Assembly: GCA_900538575.1 (NCBI GenBank)
Contig: UPZA01000014.1
Span: forward strand, 1-50,026
Reading direction: 5' to 3'
DNA: 50,026 nucleotides
DNA from: an uncultured Ruminococcus sp.
Lineage (GTDB): Bacteria > Bacillota > Clostridia > Oscillospirales > Ruminococcaceae
The position numbers and the translations under genes are program-made. Position 1 is the stretch's first letter, and every line of letters begins with the position of its first letter. Under the pieces are notes generated by a model, which was given only the letters and a program-made list of their open reading frames with translations, had not been told where the DNA came from and made no database searches. Below, in pieces: positions 23,528-32,971 of this stretch.

Positions 23528-24556
23528 ATGAGTATGCATTTTAAAAGAAAACTGCCGGCCCCTAACGAAATAAGGGAGCTTTATCCTCTGCCTAACGAGG
23601 TGCTTGAAACCAAAGAAAAAAGGGACAAGGAAATTATAGATGTTTTTACCGGTAATTCGGATAAATTTCTTTTAATAATCGGTCCGTGCTCTGCTGATAA
23701 GGAAGAGCCTGTAATGGATTATGTGGGAAGGCTTGCAATATTGCAGGAAAAGGTAAAGGATAAGGTAATAATCGTTCCAAGAATATATACAAATAAGCCG
23801 AGAACCACAGGAGAAGGCTATAAGGGAATGATACATCAGCCGGATCCTTCAAAGGCTGAGGATATTCTGGAGGGACTTATACACGTTCGTCACCTGCATA
23901 CGCGGGCTATTGCCGAAACAAAAATGACATGTGCAGACGAAATGCTTTATCCTGAAAATTACAGATATCTTTACGATCTTCTTTCCTATGTTGCCGTAGG
24001 AGCGCGTTCTGTCGAGGATCAGCAGCATAGGCTTACAGCCAGCGGCATGGATATTCCGGTAGGTATGAAAAATCCTACGGGCGGAGATTTATCAGTAATG
24101 CTTAATTCAATAATTGCAGCACAGGGAAGCCATAATTTTCTTTATAGGGGATGGGAGGTCAGCACCGACGGAAATCCGTATGCTCATGCGATTCTCCGCG
24201 GAGCAGTCAACAAGCACGGTCAGAATCTTCCAAACTATCATTATGAGGATTTAAGACTGCTTTACGAGCTATATTCTCAGAGAGATCTGGCTAACCGTGC
24301 TGTTATAGTCGATACGAATCATTCCAATTCAGGAAAAAAATATCTTGAACAGGTAAGAATAAGCAAAGAGGTGCTTCATAGCATGCGCCACAGCGAGGAT
24401 ATAAGAGGATTTGTAAAGGGACTAATGATTGAAAGCTATATTGAGGACGGAAATCAGAGCGTCGACGATTGCGTATACGGAAAATCTATTACAGATCCCT
24501 GCTTAGGCTGGGAAAAATCCGAAAGGCTTGTTCTTGAAATCGCGGATCTGCTGTAA
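23528..24556 (+). CDS. 3-deoxy-7-phosphoheptulonate (DAHP) synthase, class I
   Basis: First enzyme of the shikimate pathway: condenses phosphoenolpyruvate with erythrose 4-phosphate. 342 residues, with the class I AroG/F/H-type motifs: LLIIGPCSADKE, VPRIYTNKPRTTGEGYKGMIHQPD, GARSVEDQQHRLTASGMDIPVGMKNPTGGDLSVM and VDTNHSNSGKK for metal and substrate. It is of the long AroG-like subtype without an attached chorismate mutase or ACT domain. GGAG is found before the ATG. Stand-alone, with its own long leader and terminator. Confidence 0.95.
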   Translation: MSMHFKRKLPAPNEIRELYPLPNEVLETKEKRDKEIIDVFTGNSDKFLLIIGPCSADKEEPVMDYVGRLAILQEKVKDKVIIVPRIYTNKPRTTGEGYKGMIHQPDPSKAEDILEGLIHVRHLHTRAIAETKMTCADEMLYPENYRYLYDLLSYVAVGARSVEDQQHRLTASGMDIPVGMKNPTGGDLSVMLNSIIAAQGSHNFLYRGWEVSTDGNPYAHAILRGAVNKHGQNLPNYHYEDLRLLYELYSQRDLANRAVIVDTNHSNSGKKYLEQVRISKEVLHSMRHSEDIRGFVKGLMIESYIEDGNQSVDDCVYGKSITDPCLGWEKSERLVLEIADLL

Positions 24557-24589
24557 AAGAAATTATTCTTAATTTAATATCATATATTT

Positions 24590-24627
24590 ATACCCCTTCC
24601 GGAATTTTTATTTGCGGGAGGGGTATT
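24590..24627 (+). terminator. Terminator after DAHP synthase gene
   Basis: TACCCCTTCC pairs with GGGAGGGGTA across an AT-rich loop, followed by TTTAT. It ends the aro transcript before the GH74 promoter. Confidence 0.75.
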
Positions 24628-24653
24628 TATCGTATAAATTCTGCTGAAATCTA

Positions 24654-24682
24654 TTGCAAAAAATCATCTTATAGTGTATACT
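24654..24682 (+). promoter_or_regulatory. Promoter of GH74 gene
   Basis: TTGCAA, 17 bp, TATACT, 34 bases before the GH74 start. Confidence 0.7.
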
Positions 24683-24715
24683 AAATAGCAAATTGTAATC
24701 GGACAGAGGTGCTTT

Positions 24716-26950
24716 ATGAATCAGATCAGCTATAATTATTATAACGTTCCCATAGGAGGAGGCGGATATGTAACAGGAATTGAGTTCGACGGCAGCAAAG
24801 AGAATATACTTTATATAAGAACGGATATAGGGGGATTATACCGCTTTGACAGATCTGTCGGAAAATGGATAAGTCTCATGGATTTTGTTACGGAAGACGA
24901 TTTATCTGAAACATATCCGGCGGCTGTGTGCAGTGAAAACGGAGCGCTTTATTCTATATGCGGCGTCGGCGATTATAATTCTAAGCTATGTATATCGTAC
25001 GATTACGGAAAAAGCTTTGAATATAAAAGAGTGCCGGCAAGGGTTCATGGAAATTTTTCAGGAAGAGGAACCGGCAGCAGACTTACGGTAAAAAACGGAA
25101 TAATTTATTATGCTTCGTCTTATGACGGAATACTTAAATCGGAGGATAACGGGGAAAGCTGGGTTTCTTACTATCCCTTTGGGGAACGCTGCATGACCTT
25201 TATACATGCCGATGACTCCGGAAAAAGAATTATTGCATCATCAGCGGGACTTCAGAATATGCCGTCTGACAAAATGAGGGGGCATAGCCTTTTTGTTTCC
25301 TATGACAGTATGAAAACCTTTGAAAAGCTTTCTCAGCCGGATAATATTCTTAATAGATCTGTTCCTCTTTCCGGCTTGACGGGACACCGTATTTCATCAG
25401 ATAATAATTATGTTTATATAACGATGAATTGCTCAGGTGATGCAAAATGGAATATTCCAATGGCATATAGCTGTGACGCAGGCTGCATAAACAAGGGAGT
25501 GGTTCTTAGGTATAAAATCGGCAAGGACGGCCGTTTAGGCGGCTGTGAGGACATTACTCCTAAAATCGGCAAGGAGTGCGGATTCGGCGGTATTTCCTCC
25601 GAGCACGGTATTCTTGCTGTCTCAACTATGTATTCAGATGAGGAGCATATTTATATATCGTATGACTGCGGCGATAGCTGGACGTCTGTTTTGAACGGAA
25701 CTGACGATGTTGAATTTAAAATACCGTATATGAAACCCGAAAACAACGAAGGAAGCTCTATTATTCACTGGATAAGCGACGTAAAAATAAATCCGTATAA
25801 TAAAAACGAGGCTTGGTTTAATACGGGAACCGGAATTTTCAGGACGGAAAATCTTTGCTCAGATAAGCCTGCTTTTTGCGACTGCTGCTGCGGAATTGAA
25901 GAAACTGTGCACCTCAACGTTTACAGTCCTCCTTCAGGCGATGTAATGCTTATCGATATACTTGGGGATCTTGGAGGATTTGCATTTACGGATATACGAA
26001 GGTTTGCCGGAAATACGTTTACCGACGAGGATAACAAAAGATATATAACATGCATTAATGCGGATTTTCCTGATAATAATCCGAATCTGACCGTAGTTAC
26101 GGCAAGAGGAAACTGGAGGGGTACTACAAGGGGAGGATTGATTATCAGCCGTGATCAGTGCCGGACATTTGATTTCCGTCCGGAACTGCCGTTCGGGTTA
26201 TCTGAAAAGCTTGACGTTTTGTTTCACAGAATAGAAAGGCCTAACGTTAACGCAGGCTGGGCGGCTATATCAGCCGATGGCGTCAGTATAGTATGGTGCG
26301 TTGCAGACCGAGGAAACATACTGCCGTCTGATTGTGTGGTTTACAGCAATAATATGTGCGAAAGCTATGGGATTTCATTGTTTCTGGATAGGTCAGGAAA
26401 GAAATTTATAGGAAATGTCAAGGTTTTCTCTGATCGGCTGAAGCCTAAGGCGTTTTATGGGTTTGGCAGTTATGGTACATTATTTATCAGTGAAGATGGC
26501 GGAGCTGTATTCAGGCAGATAGACTCTGATTTGCCGGATATTGATTTCGGCAGAATAGACGGCGATAATAAAACAGATATAAAGCCGGATATGGGAAAAT
26601 CAGGCGTGTTTTATGTTACTGCGTGCGGAGTATTATACAAGCTTTGCTTTGAGTTAAATGAATGCAAGGTATTACGGCTTTCAGCCAGTGGGGACAGAAT
26701 TATGAGAATCGGACTTGGAATTAAAGGAAAAAAATATTTGGGAGCAGACAAAATGCTGTATATTACCGGATGGATCGGAGGAAAATACGGCTTCTACAGT
26801 TCCGATAACGACGGGAAAAGTTGGATAAGAATAAACACCGATATGCAGATGTTCGGCGAAATTAACGCTGTTGAAGGAGACAGCAGGGTAGAAGGACGGT
26901 TTTATCTCGGAACGGGCAGCAGAGGACTTATATGCGGGGAAAGGATTTAA
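24716..26950 (+). CDS. GH74 family xyloglucanase-type enzyme, cytoplasmic
   Basis: A 744-residue GH74 protein of two seven-bladed beta-propellers. The N-terminus (NVPIGGGGYVTGIEFDG, LYIRTDIGGLYRFD) is the family start. Repeated propeller blades with SEDNGESW, SYDCGDSWTS, SEDGGAVFRQ and SSDNDGKSWIRIN (Asp-box-like) follow. GH74 enzymes cut xyloglucan backbones or remove oligosaccharides from reducing ends. There is no signal peptide, no CBM and no dockerin, so it probably acts inside the cell on imported oligosaccharides. AGAGGTG precedes the ATG. Confidence 0.85.
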   Translation: MNQISYNYYNVPIGGGGYVTGIEFDGSKENILYIRTDIGGLYRFDRSVGKWISLMDFVTEDDLSETYPAAVCSENGALYSICGVGDYNSKLCISYDYGKSFEYKRVPARVHGNFSGRGTGSRLTVKNGIIYYASSYDGILKSEDNGESWVSYYPFGERCMTFIHADDSGKRIIASSAGLQNMPSDKMRGHSLFVSYDSMKTFEKLSQPDNILNRSVPLSGLTGHRISSDNNYVYITMNCSGDAKWNIPMAYSCDAGCINKGVVLRYKIGKDGRLGGCEDITPKIGKECGFGGISSEHGILAVSTMYSDEEHIYISYDCGDSWTSVLNGTDDVEFKIPYMKPENNEGSSIIHWISDVKINPYNKNEAWFNTGTGIFRTENLCSDKPAFCDCCCGIEETVHLNVYSPPSGDVMLIDILGDLGGFAFTDIRRFAGNTFTDEDNKRYITCINADFPDNNPNLTVVTARGNWRGTTRGGLIISRDQCRTFDFRPELPFGLSEKLDVLFHRIERPNVNAGWAAISADGVSIVWCVADRGNILPSDCVVYSNNMCESYGISLFLDRSGKKFIGNVKVFSDRLKPKAFYGFGSYGTLFISEDGGAVFRQIDSDLPDIDFGRIDGDNKTDIKPDMGKSGVFYVTACGVLYKLCFELNECKVLRLSASGDRIMRIGLGIKGKKYLGADKMLYITGWIGGKYGFYSSDNDGKSWIRINTDMQMFGEINAVEGDSRVEGRFYLGTGSRGLICGERI

Positions 26951-26961
26951 TTAAGATAAAA

Positions 26962-26985
26962 AATCCGCCCTTTAAAGGCGGATTG
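26962..26985. terminator. Bidirectional terminator between GH74 and maf
   Basis: AATCCGCC and GGCGGATT around CTTTAAA, between two convergent genes. Confidence 0.8.
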
Positions 26986-26988
26986 ATA

Positions 26989-27555
26989 TCATATTTTGAT
27001 TTTGTTTATAAAGCTTTCAAGCTCTCTTTTTAAAGATGAAACGGGCAGTCCCACAACATTAAAATAATCTCCGTGTATTTTACGTACAAATAATGAACCT
27101 TTTCCCTGAATGCCATAGCCTCCGGCTTTGTCAAACGGTTCTCCTGTTTTGATGTATTCCGATATTTCATTTTCGCTGATGTTATAGAAAACAACGTCGG
27201 TTGCGGTTGTGTAGGAATGTCTGCTGCCGCCGTATATCATGGATATACCGGTAAAAACAGTATGAGTTCTTCCGGAAAGCTGAGTTAGCATATATCGGCA
27301 TTCTTCCTCTGAGGAGGGTTTTCCTAAGATCTGATTGTCGATTACAACTGCCGTATCGCAGCCTATTATCAGTTCCTTATTATCGGATACTGCCGCCAGA
27401 GCCTTTTTAACGGAAAGGTATTCGGCGGCGTTTTCCGCCGATATGCTCTCCGGTATGGTTTCATCGCAATTTGTTACTCTTATTTCAAAATCCTCGGTTA
27501 TAAGTCTAAACAGCTCGCGTCTTCTGGGCGAGCCTGACGCCAAAACTATTTTCAT
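26989..27555 (-). CDS. maf: Maf family nucleotide pyrophosphatase
   Basis: A 188-residue Maf protein, which hydrolyses non-canonical or modified nucleoside triphosphates and is linked to septum inhibition. Motifs: IVLASGSPRRRELF at the start, IIGCDTAVVID, LGKPSSEEEC, SGRTHTVFTG and DKAGGYGIQGKG near the end. The start ATG 27555 overlaps the stop codon of the upstream tautomerase gene (TGATG), a sign of translational coupling. Confidence 0.94.
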   Translation of the reverse strand: MKIVLASGSPRRRELFRLITEDFEIRVTNCDETIPESISAENAAEYLSVKKALAAVSDNKELIIGCDTAVVIDNQILGKPSSEEECRYMLTQLSGRTHTVFTGISMIYGGSRHSYTTATDVVFYNISENEISEYIKTGEPFDKAGGYGIQGKGSLFVRKIHGDYFNVVGLPVSSLKRELESFINKIKI

Positions 27556-27788
27556 CAAAGCAGATCCTTAGGATCATAGTTCGGTTTCTTTATCAGAAAC
27601 GGATTTTCGGTTACCTCTATTTTAAATTGTTCCTGCCATTCCTGTGGAGTGAAATCCTCGACAGACACTGAAATATGGCTTTCTGAGCAACCGATAGCGT
27701 CTATTAGAGCCTTCGAAAGCTTTTCTGCTGCCAGCTTCTTTTGCTCCTCTGTTCTTCCTTTAAGCATTTTAAGTGAAATATGCGGCAT
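27555..27788 (-). CDS. 4-oxalocrotonate tautomerase-like protein
   Basis: A 77-residue protein beginning MPHISLKMLKGRTEEQKKL, with the catalytic Pro2 that defines the tautomerase superfamily after loss of Met1. The C-terminal half (ISVSVEDFTPQEWQEQF) fits the family fold. Substrate unknown; the members next to housekeeping genes are not aromatic degradation enzymes by context. GGAGG precedes the ATG. It overlaps maf by one base. Confidence 0.85.
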   Translation of the reverse strand: MPHISLKMLKGRTEEQKKLAAEKLSKALIDAIGCSESHISVSVEDFTPQEWQEQFKIEVTENPFLIKKPNYDPKDLL

Positions 27789-27800
27789 TTTTAACCTCCG

Positions 27801-28127
27801 TTATTTTTTCAGTATTTTTTTAATAAAAGCGGCTTTCTGCAAGTTGCCGCTTACGCTTATTTTTCTCGTTATCAAAGCTTTTTCTATGCTTAGTTCCTTA
27901 TTGATAATTTTTTTGAGTGTATCTGCCGACGCTTTAATCAGCAAATCCCTGTCGTTGTATTCATATGGCTCAATAGAAATTTTTCCGTCCCTTACTTCGA
28001 CATAGAATACTCCTTCGCCCGTTATCTGAAATTCTGCTGCAAATTTCTCTTTTATGCTGGAAATGTCGCTTGTTTCAGCTTTTTCCCTGATCATTCTTAT
28101 CAGAAGCGTTATTTTATCCTCCGGCAT
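27801..28127 (-). CDS. SCP2 sterol-binding-like protein
   Basis: A 108-residue protein with an SCP2-like pattern: GVFYVEVRDGKISIEPYEYNDRDLLIKASADTLKKIINKELSIEKALITRKISVSGN. The ASADTLKKI-x-KELS and KISVSGN portions are the lipid-binding fold's hallmark. Bacterial members are thought to bind hydrophobic ligands. GGGAGG precedes the ATG, and the gene is 12 bp upstream of the tautomerase gene, so SCP2-tautomerase-maf form an operon. Confidence 0.8.
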   Translation of the reverse strand: MPEDKITLLIRMIREKAETSDISSIKEKFAAEFQITGEGVFYVEVRDGKISIEPYEYNDRDLLIKASADTLKKIINKELSIEKALITRKISVSGNLQKAAFIKKILKK

Positions 28128-28422
28128 ATTTACCTCCCAAAGATTTGTATTTCTGTAATCTCTTTTTTATTTTGTTCAATAATAGCCGTTTTATTTCATT
28201 GGCCTTAAAAACGTCATATAATATATTTGGAATCATTATTAATATTATATCATACCTGTTTATTTTTTTCAATAATTTATTTTTCCTTTGTTAAAAAACA
28301 ATTTTTAAAAAACATCTTTTCAAATTGTTGATAATATGGTATAATATAACTTAATAGGTTGATTTTCAGTGAAATAATTCGGCTTCTTTAAATTTTTTGC
28401 TGATTTTTACGGAGGGATAAAT
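28128..28422. other. Divergent gap with AT-rich DNA and mutase promoter
   Basis: A 295-bp divergent gap. On the plus strand TTTTCA, 17 bp, TATAAT (28340-28345) lies about 75 bases before the mutase start. The rest is AT-rich without a recognised element; the promoter of the minus-strand operon was not pinned down. Confidence 0.5.
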
Positions 28423-30141
28423 ATGGATATCAAAGAGCTATACAAACTATGGTGTGACAGCGCAGTTGACGATTCAGATCTTCAGCGTGAGCTGGAGGAC
28501 ATAAAAAATGACGACGAAGCAATTAACGACAGATTTTACAGAGAACTTGAATTCGGCACAGGAGGACTGAGAGGCGTTATAGGAGCCGGTACCAACAGAA
28601 TGAACATATATACTGTCAGACGCGCGACGCAGGGATTTGCAGATTATATAAACGAGGCGTTTTCTTCTCCAAGCGTAGCGGTTTCTTATGACAGCCGTAT
28701 TAAATCGGATATTTTTGCCAAAGCTGCGGCAGGCGTTTTTGCGGCAAACGGAATCAAGGTTTATATTTACAAGGAGCTGATGCCTACTCCGGCGCTGTCG
28801 TTTGCGGTAAGAGAGCTTGGATGCAGCGCGGGCGTTATGATTACTGCAAGCCATAATCCTTCAAAGTATAACGGCTATAAGGCATACGGCAGCGACGGAT
28901 GTCAGCTTAACCTTGAGTCTGCTGAAGCCGTAATTAAAAAGGTAAACTCCCTTGATATTTTCAGAGACGTCAAGAACGTCAGCTTTGAAGAAGCTGTCAA
29001 TAACAAAATGGTAGAATACATTTCAGACGATGTTACAAACGAATATTATAAAAACGTTCTTAGTCAGGGTATCAATACGTCTCTTGTAGCAGACAGCGGT
29101 ATTAAAGTGGTATATACTCCTTTAAACGGAACGGGAAATAAACCTGTAAGAAAAATTCTTGATATGATAGGAATTAAGGATGTTACTGTTGTTCCTGAAC
29201 AGGAATTGCCTGACGGAAACTTCACAACCTGTCCGTATCCGAATCCTGAAATAAGAGAAGCACTTGAGCTTGGTCTTAAGCTATGTGAAAGCGTCAAACC
29301 GGATCTGCTTCTTGCTACTGATCCTGATTGTGATCGTGTGGGCATTGCGGTACCTGATGAAAATGGAAGTTATGTTTTGTTTTCAGGAAATGAAGTCGGC
29401 GCTATGCTTCTTGAATACATCTGTAGTCAAAGGTCAGAAAACGGTACCATGCCGCCTGATCCTGTAACAGTTAAAACGATTGTTACAACCGATATAGTTA
29501 AGAAAATTGCTGAAAAGTATGGAGTCAGGGTTATAGAGGTGCTGACGGGATTCAAATTTATTGGAGAACAGATTGGTATTCTTGAAAAGAATAATGAAGA
29601 AAATAGGTTTATATTTGGATATGAGGAAAGCTACGGTTATCTTGCCGGAACATATGTAAGAGATAAGGACGCTGTTATAGCGTCAATGCTGATATGCGAG
29701 ATGACCGCCTATTATAGAACTCAGGGAATTTCACTGATACAGGCGCGAGAAAACATGTACAGGGAATACGGCGTTTTCGCTCATACTCAGCATAGCTTTA
29801 CCTTTGAGGGGGCTTCGGGAATGAAAAAAATGGATGATATTATGACCAGTCTCAGAAATAATATTCCAGATAAAATTTCGGGATATAAGGTTGAAGGATT
29901 TGATGATTATCAGACAAGAATTTCAAAAAATATACTTACAGGCGGTACATCGAATATAGATCTTCCTGAATCGAACGTACTGGCATTTCGGCTTTCAGAC
30001 GGCGCAGGAGTTATAATTCGTCCTTCAGGCACCGAGCCGAAGATTAAGGCTTATTATACTACGACAGGTAAAACAGAAGCTGAGGCTTATGAATATAATA
30101 AAAAGCTTGATTATGATTTTACTAAGCTTATCGGCTGCTGA
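28423..30141 (+). CDS. Phospho-sugar mutase (phosphoglucomutase type)
   Basis: A 572-residue alpha-D-phosphohexomutase, probably converting glucose 6-phosphate and glucose 1-phosphate. Four signature regions are present: GTGGLRGVIGAGTNRMN (N-terminal), the phosphoserine loop TASHNPSKYNGYK near residue 142, the Mg loop DPDCDRVGIAV near 305, the sugar loop GYEESYGYL near 402, and the phosphate-binding RPSGTEPKIKAYY at the end. Length matches the B. subtilis PgcA class. GGAGGG precedes the ATG. It supplies UDP-glucose, glycogen and wall polymer synthesis. Confidence 0.93.
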   Translation: MDIKELYKLWCDSAVDDSDLQRELEDIKNDDEAINDRFYRELEFGTGGLRGVIGAGTNRMNIYTVRRATQGFADYINEAFSSPSVAVSYDSRIKSDIFAKAAAGVFAANGIKVYIYKELMPTPALSFAVRELGCSAGVMITASHNPSKYNGYKAYGSDGCQLNLESAEAVIKKVNSLDIFRDVKNVSFEEAVNNKMVEYISDDVTNEYYKNVLSQGINTSLVADSGIKVVYTPLNGTGNKPVRKILDMIGIKDVTVVPEQELPDGNFTTCPYPNPEIREALELGLKLCESVKPDLLLATDPDCDRVGIAVPDENGSYVLFSGNEVGAMLLEYICSQRSENGTMPPDPVTVKTIVTTDIVKKIAEKYGVRVIEVLTGFKFIGEQIGILEKNNEENRFIFGYEESYGYLAGTYVRDKDAVIASMLICEMTAYYRTQGISLIQARENMYREYGVFAHTQHSFTFEGASGMKKMDDIMTSLRNNIPDKISGYKVEGFDDYQTRISKNILTGGTSNIDLPESNVLAFRLSDGAGVIIRPSGTEPKIKAYYTTTGKTEAEAYEYNKKLDYDFTKLIGC

Positions 30142-30151
30142 TAATAAAATT

Positions 30152-30189
30152 AAAAGCGTTCACATTTAATGTGAACGCTTTATTTTTTA
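30152..30189 (+). terminator. Terminator between mutase and GH10 genes
   Basis: AAGCGTTCACATT and its reverse complement around one T, followed by TTATTTTTTA. It serves the plus-strand mutase and perhaps the convergent GH10 gene. Confidence 0.88.
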
Positions 30190-31992
30190 TAAAAGCAGCA
30201 TTCTTCTCAATAAAACAAAATCGAAAACATTTATTTCATCGTCTTGATTTATATCGGAAAGCGTATATTGTGATTCGTCAAGCTGTATTGTGTTTATAAG
30301 ATATTTCTGAAGTAAAACTGCGTCGGCAACGTTAATAGAGCCGTCCTTATTGAGATCGCCTATTTCATATTCCGGAGCTTCTATGCCGTCAATTATAGAA
30401 TAGTAGGCAGGTTTAGCCGTAAAATCCTCATTGAAAAGGAGAGGAAATTTTGTAGAACGCCAACTTTTGTCATCGGTAGTTCCCCAGAATACTACTGCTG
30501 ATATACTGTCTGAATATTCAACGCAGGCGTCCATTATATCGCTGTAAAGCTGTGCCTGAGTATTGAAGCCGGATTCTGAGTCGCTTGTTGTAATGTCAAG
30601 CTCAGTAACTTGTATATCAAGACCGGTTTCAGCAAAAGCTTTTAAAGCTTTTTTATAAGCGGAGGCAGTAGGGAAACCAACGTCAAGGTGCGACTGCATA
30701 CCTATACCGTCAATCAACCCTTTTTCTTTCAAATCGTTAGCCATATCCACCATTGCGGTTGTTTTTTGAGGCATGTATTCATTAAAATCATTATAATAAA
30801 GCATACATCCTTCGGGAGCATATTTTCTGGCATATTCAAATGCCGGTTCAATAAACGAGTTATCGCCGAATATCTTTACCCATGGGGAATAATTGGAATT
30901 TTCTGATTGACTTCCTCCTGTACGTGGACTGCCATTGTCAAGAAACGCTTCATTTACTACGTCCCACGCATAAAAGTCTACAGTTGGATATTCTTTTTCA
31001 AAAGTTTCAAAAACATTTTTAATGTAATTCTCCATTCTCGTAAGCATCAATTCTTTGGAAACCCAGTTTCCATCGTCTTTAAAGCCTTCTTTAAAGAACC
31101 AGTCGGGAGTCTGACTATGCCATACCAGAACATGTCCCCTTACAGAAATATTATTATCACGGCAGAAATCAAGAATTTCTCTGGCACCGGAAATGTTAAT
31201 CTGAGGATTTGTATCGTCTCCGTTCTCTGCCATGGCGAGCGACGCTTCTTTATCAAGCAACGCGTCAGGCTTTAATTCGTTTCCGGGTGTAATGCTGTTA
31301 TAATGTTTTTTAATAAGATTCTGTGCTCCCTTTATAGCGAGTTCAGAAGTTGTAACGGCTCCTCCTATTTTAAAATAAGAAGAGTAAACGTCTTTTAATG
31401 ATGCGATATCATATTGTATATCGTATACGGGAGCGGTTTTTATTTCAAAATCATCAATATAAATATTAGCGCCGTCATTACATTCAAAGTATAAAAAAGG
31501 ATTTGTAACATTTTTCGGAACATTAAATTTTACTTCCGAAATCTCAACCCAATCTCCCTGAGAAACGGCTGATTTGAGATTTGTAAAATGACGTGTTCCA
31601 GAAGAATCCGTATATTCCATACTCATTTTAATATCATTATACCAATCGGCCTTTACCCATGCGCTGGCGATGTATTCAGTACCCGGTTCAAGTAATCCGT
31701 CGAGCGGGAGCTGCGGACCGTGCCAGCCTTTGGTTCTGTCGCTTACGCACATTGAAGCGCTGCCGCTATGAGATTGTTCCGTTGTGGATTCGATTGTTTC
31801 CACGCCTCCGCGGCCTGAAAACGCGGAAACGTCGCCGTCTTCAAAATCAGTTGAAAATATTATATCCGACGAATCCGATGAGTTTTCAGCATATGCGTTA
31901 AAATAATCTCCCGAAGTAAAATAATCTGCGACCGGTACGATAGAACAAATCATCATTGCGCTAAGTAAACCGGCAAGAATTCTTTTTTTCAT
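30187..31992 (-). CDS. GH10 endo-xylanase with CBM22-like and dockerin domains
   Basis: A 601-residue secreted xylanase cutting beta-1,4-xylan. Order: signal peptide (KKRILAGLLSAMMICSIVPVA), CBM22/CBM4_9-like module at about 45-190 (STDFEDGDVSAFSGRGG, GWHGPQLPLDGLLEPG), GH10 at about 200-525, dockerin at about 540-601. GH10 catalytic glutamates: acid/base in WDVVNEAF (near 349), nucleophile in VTELDIT (near 455). The dockerin has two calcium repeats (DLNKDGSINVADAVLLQKYL and DINQDDEINVFDFVLLRRML), so it docks on a cellulosome-type scaffold. GGAGGG lies before the ATG. Confidence 0.95.
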   Translation of the reverse strand: MKKRILAGLLSAMMICSIVPVADYFTSGDYFNAYAENSSDSSDIIFSTDFEDGDVSAFSGRGGVETIESTTEQSHSGSASMCVSDRTKGWHGPQLPLDGLLEPGTEYIASAWVKADWYNDIKMSMEYTDSSGTRHFTNLKSAVSQGDWVEISEVKFNVPKNVTNPFLYFECNDGANIYIDDFEIKTAPVYDIQYDIASLKDVYSSYFKIGGAVTTSELAIKGAQNLIKKHYNSITPGNELKPDALLDKEASLAMAENGDDTNPQINISGAREILDFCRDNNISVRGHVLVWHSQTPDWFFKEGFKDDGNWVSKELMLTRMENYIKNVFETFEKEYPTVDFYAWDVVNEAFLDNGSPRTGGSQSENSNYSPWVKIFGDNSFIEPAFEYARKYAPEGCMLYYNDFNEYMPQKTTAMVDMANDLKEKGLIDGIGMQSHLDVGFPTASAYKKALKAFAETGLDIQVTELDITTSDSESGFNTQAQLYSDIMDACVEYSDSISAVVFWGTTDDKSWRSTKFPLLFNEDFTAKPAYYSIIDGIEAPEYEIGDLNKDGSINVADAVLLQKYLINTIQLDESQYTLSDINQDDEINVFDFVLLRRMLLL

Positions 31993-32033
31993 TTAAATAC
32001 CACCCTCCGCTAATTTAAATTATTCTATTTTTT

Positions 32034-32062
32034 ATTTTATCATATTTAAATTAGGCTGTCAA
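32034..32062 (-). promoter_or_regulatory. Promoter of GH10 xylanase gene
   Basis: On the minus strand TTGACA, 17 bp, TAAAAT, about 42 bases before the start codon. Confidence 0.75.
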
Positions 32063-32199
32063 TCTATTTATACAAAAAAAATCGCAAAATATTAAAAATA
32101 TATTATATTTTATCCAAATCTAATTATAATTAAATATAATTTATACAGATTAAGATATATATATTGATTATATGATTATTTATCATAAACTTTTATATT

Positions 32200-32397
32200 T
32201 TAAATTACGTCTTCTAAGTTTACTTCATATAATTCTAATAAATTTTTTGCAAGCTCTGAATTGCTGGAAAGAGGTCTTCGGCCTGATTCTACACATCCCA
32301 GCAAAATCGGAGGTATACCAAGACGGTTTGCCGCATTATTAATAGTAATTCTTTTCTTTTTTCTTGCATATGCAAGCTTTTTACAATCGATTCTCAT
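32200..32397 (-). CDS. Small XRE-family helix-turn-helix protein
   Basis: A 65-residue protein that is only a Cro/CI-type HTH (KLAYARKKKRITINNAANRLGIPPILLGCVESGRRPLS). The helix pattern is intact. The recognition helix reads PPILLGCVESGRR. Such small proteins act as repressors or antitoxins. AGGAG precedes the ATG. No partner gene is adjacent. It lies upstream of the xylanase in the same direction but with a large gap that holds the xylanase promoter. Confidence 0.7.
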   Translation of the reverse strand: MRIDCKKLAYARKKKRITINNAANRLGIPPILLGCVESGRRPLSSNSELAKNLLELYEVNLEDVI

Positions 32398-32673
32398 TTT
32401 TATACTCCTATTTTCTTAAATTTTATAAATAACATTATATACCAATAAAATACCTTAGTCAACATTAAATATGATTATTAATAAAAAAATTACAATTTTT
32501 TCAGAATAATAAACAGTACCGTAATACATCACCAAATGGTATTATTTAAAAATCCCGTCTGATTACTTCAGACGGGTCAATAAAGTACAATATATTTTAA
32601 GTATATAACATTTTATATAAGAAATCAAGCAATTATAGGATTGTTAATGGAATATTTACATTCTTTTTTATTA
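32398..32673. other. Gap between XRE and acetyltransferase genes
   Basis: 276 bp of AT-rich DNA with one terminator (32554-32576) and no visible gene. The likely promoter of the XRE gene lies here but was not fixed. Confidence 0.5.
32554..32576 (-). terminator. Terminator after the RiPP/acetyltransferase operon
   Basis: CCCGTCTG and CAGACGGG around ATTACTT, followed on the minus strand by ATTTTTAA. It closes the minus-strand transcript that starts at the ACGX precursor. Confidence 0.8.
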
Positions 32674-32925
32674 TTACTTATTCTTTTCTAACCAAATTTT
32701 CGCATACGAACAGGCGGCTGTAACCTTTCCGTTTTTTTCTTTAATTTTTTCAACTGCTAATCTCATTAGCTGGTCGGCAATTCCTTTACCGCGAAGAGCA
32801 TTGTCTACAAATGTATGATTAATACAGAATACTCCGTTATCTATTTCAGGAAAAGTTATTTCAGCAAGAAGCTTACCATTTTCGTCCTCACTGTATATTC
32901 TGTTTGTTTGAATAGTATATTTCAT
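32674..32925 (-). CDS. Small GNAT-fold N-acetyltransferase (NATD1/YjdJ-like)
   Basis: An 83-residue GNAT-like protein: AEITFPEIDNGVFCINHTFVDNALRGKGIADQLMRLAVEKIKEKNGKVTAACSYAK. LRGKGIADQLM is the acetyl-CoA loop. This is the minimal GNAT form (Pfam acetyltransferase CG type), with unknown acceptor. GGAGGAG precedes the ATG. It follows the ferredoxin-fusion gene by 46 bp on the same strand, so it may be the last gene of the RiPP operon or an independent neighbour. Confidence 0.85.
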   Translation of the reverse strand: MKYTIQTNRIYSEDENGKLLAEITFPEIDNGVFCINHTFVDNALRGKGIADQLMRLAVEKIKEKNGKVTAACSYAKIWLEKNK

Positions 32926-32971
32926 ATCTTAATTCTCCTCCGTTAGTTTTTCCGTATTACATTATATGCTT

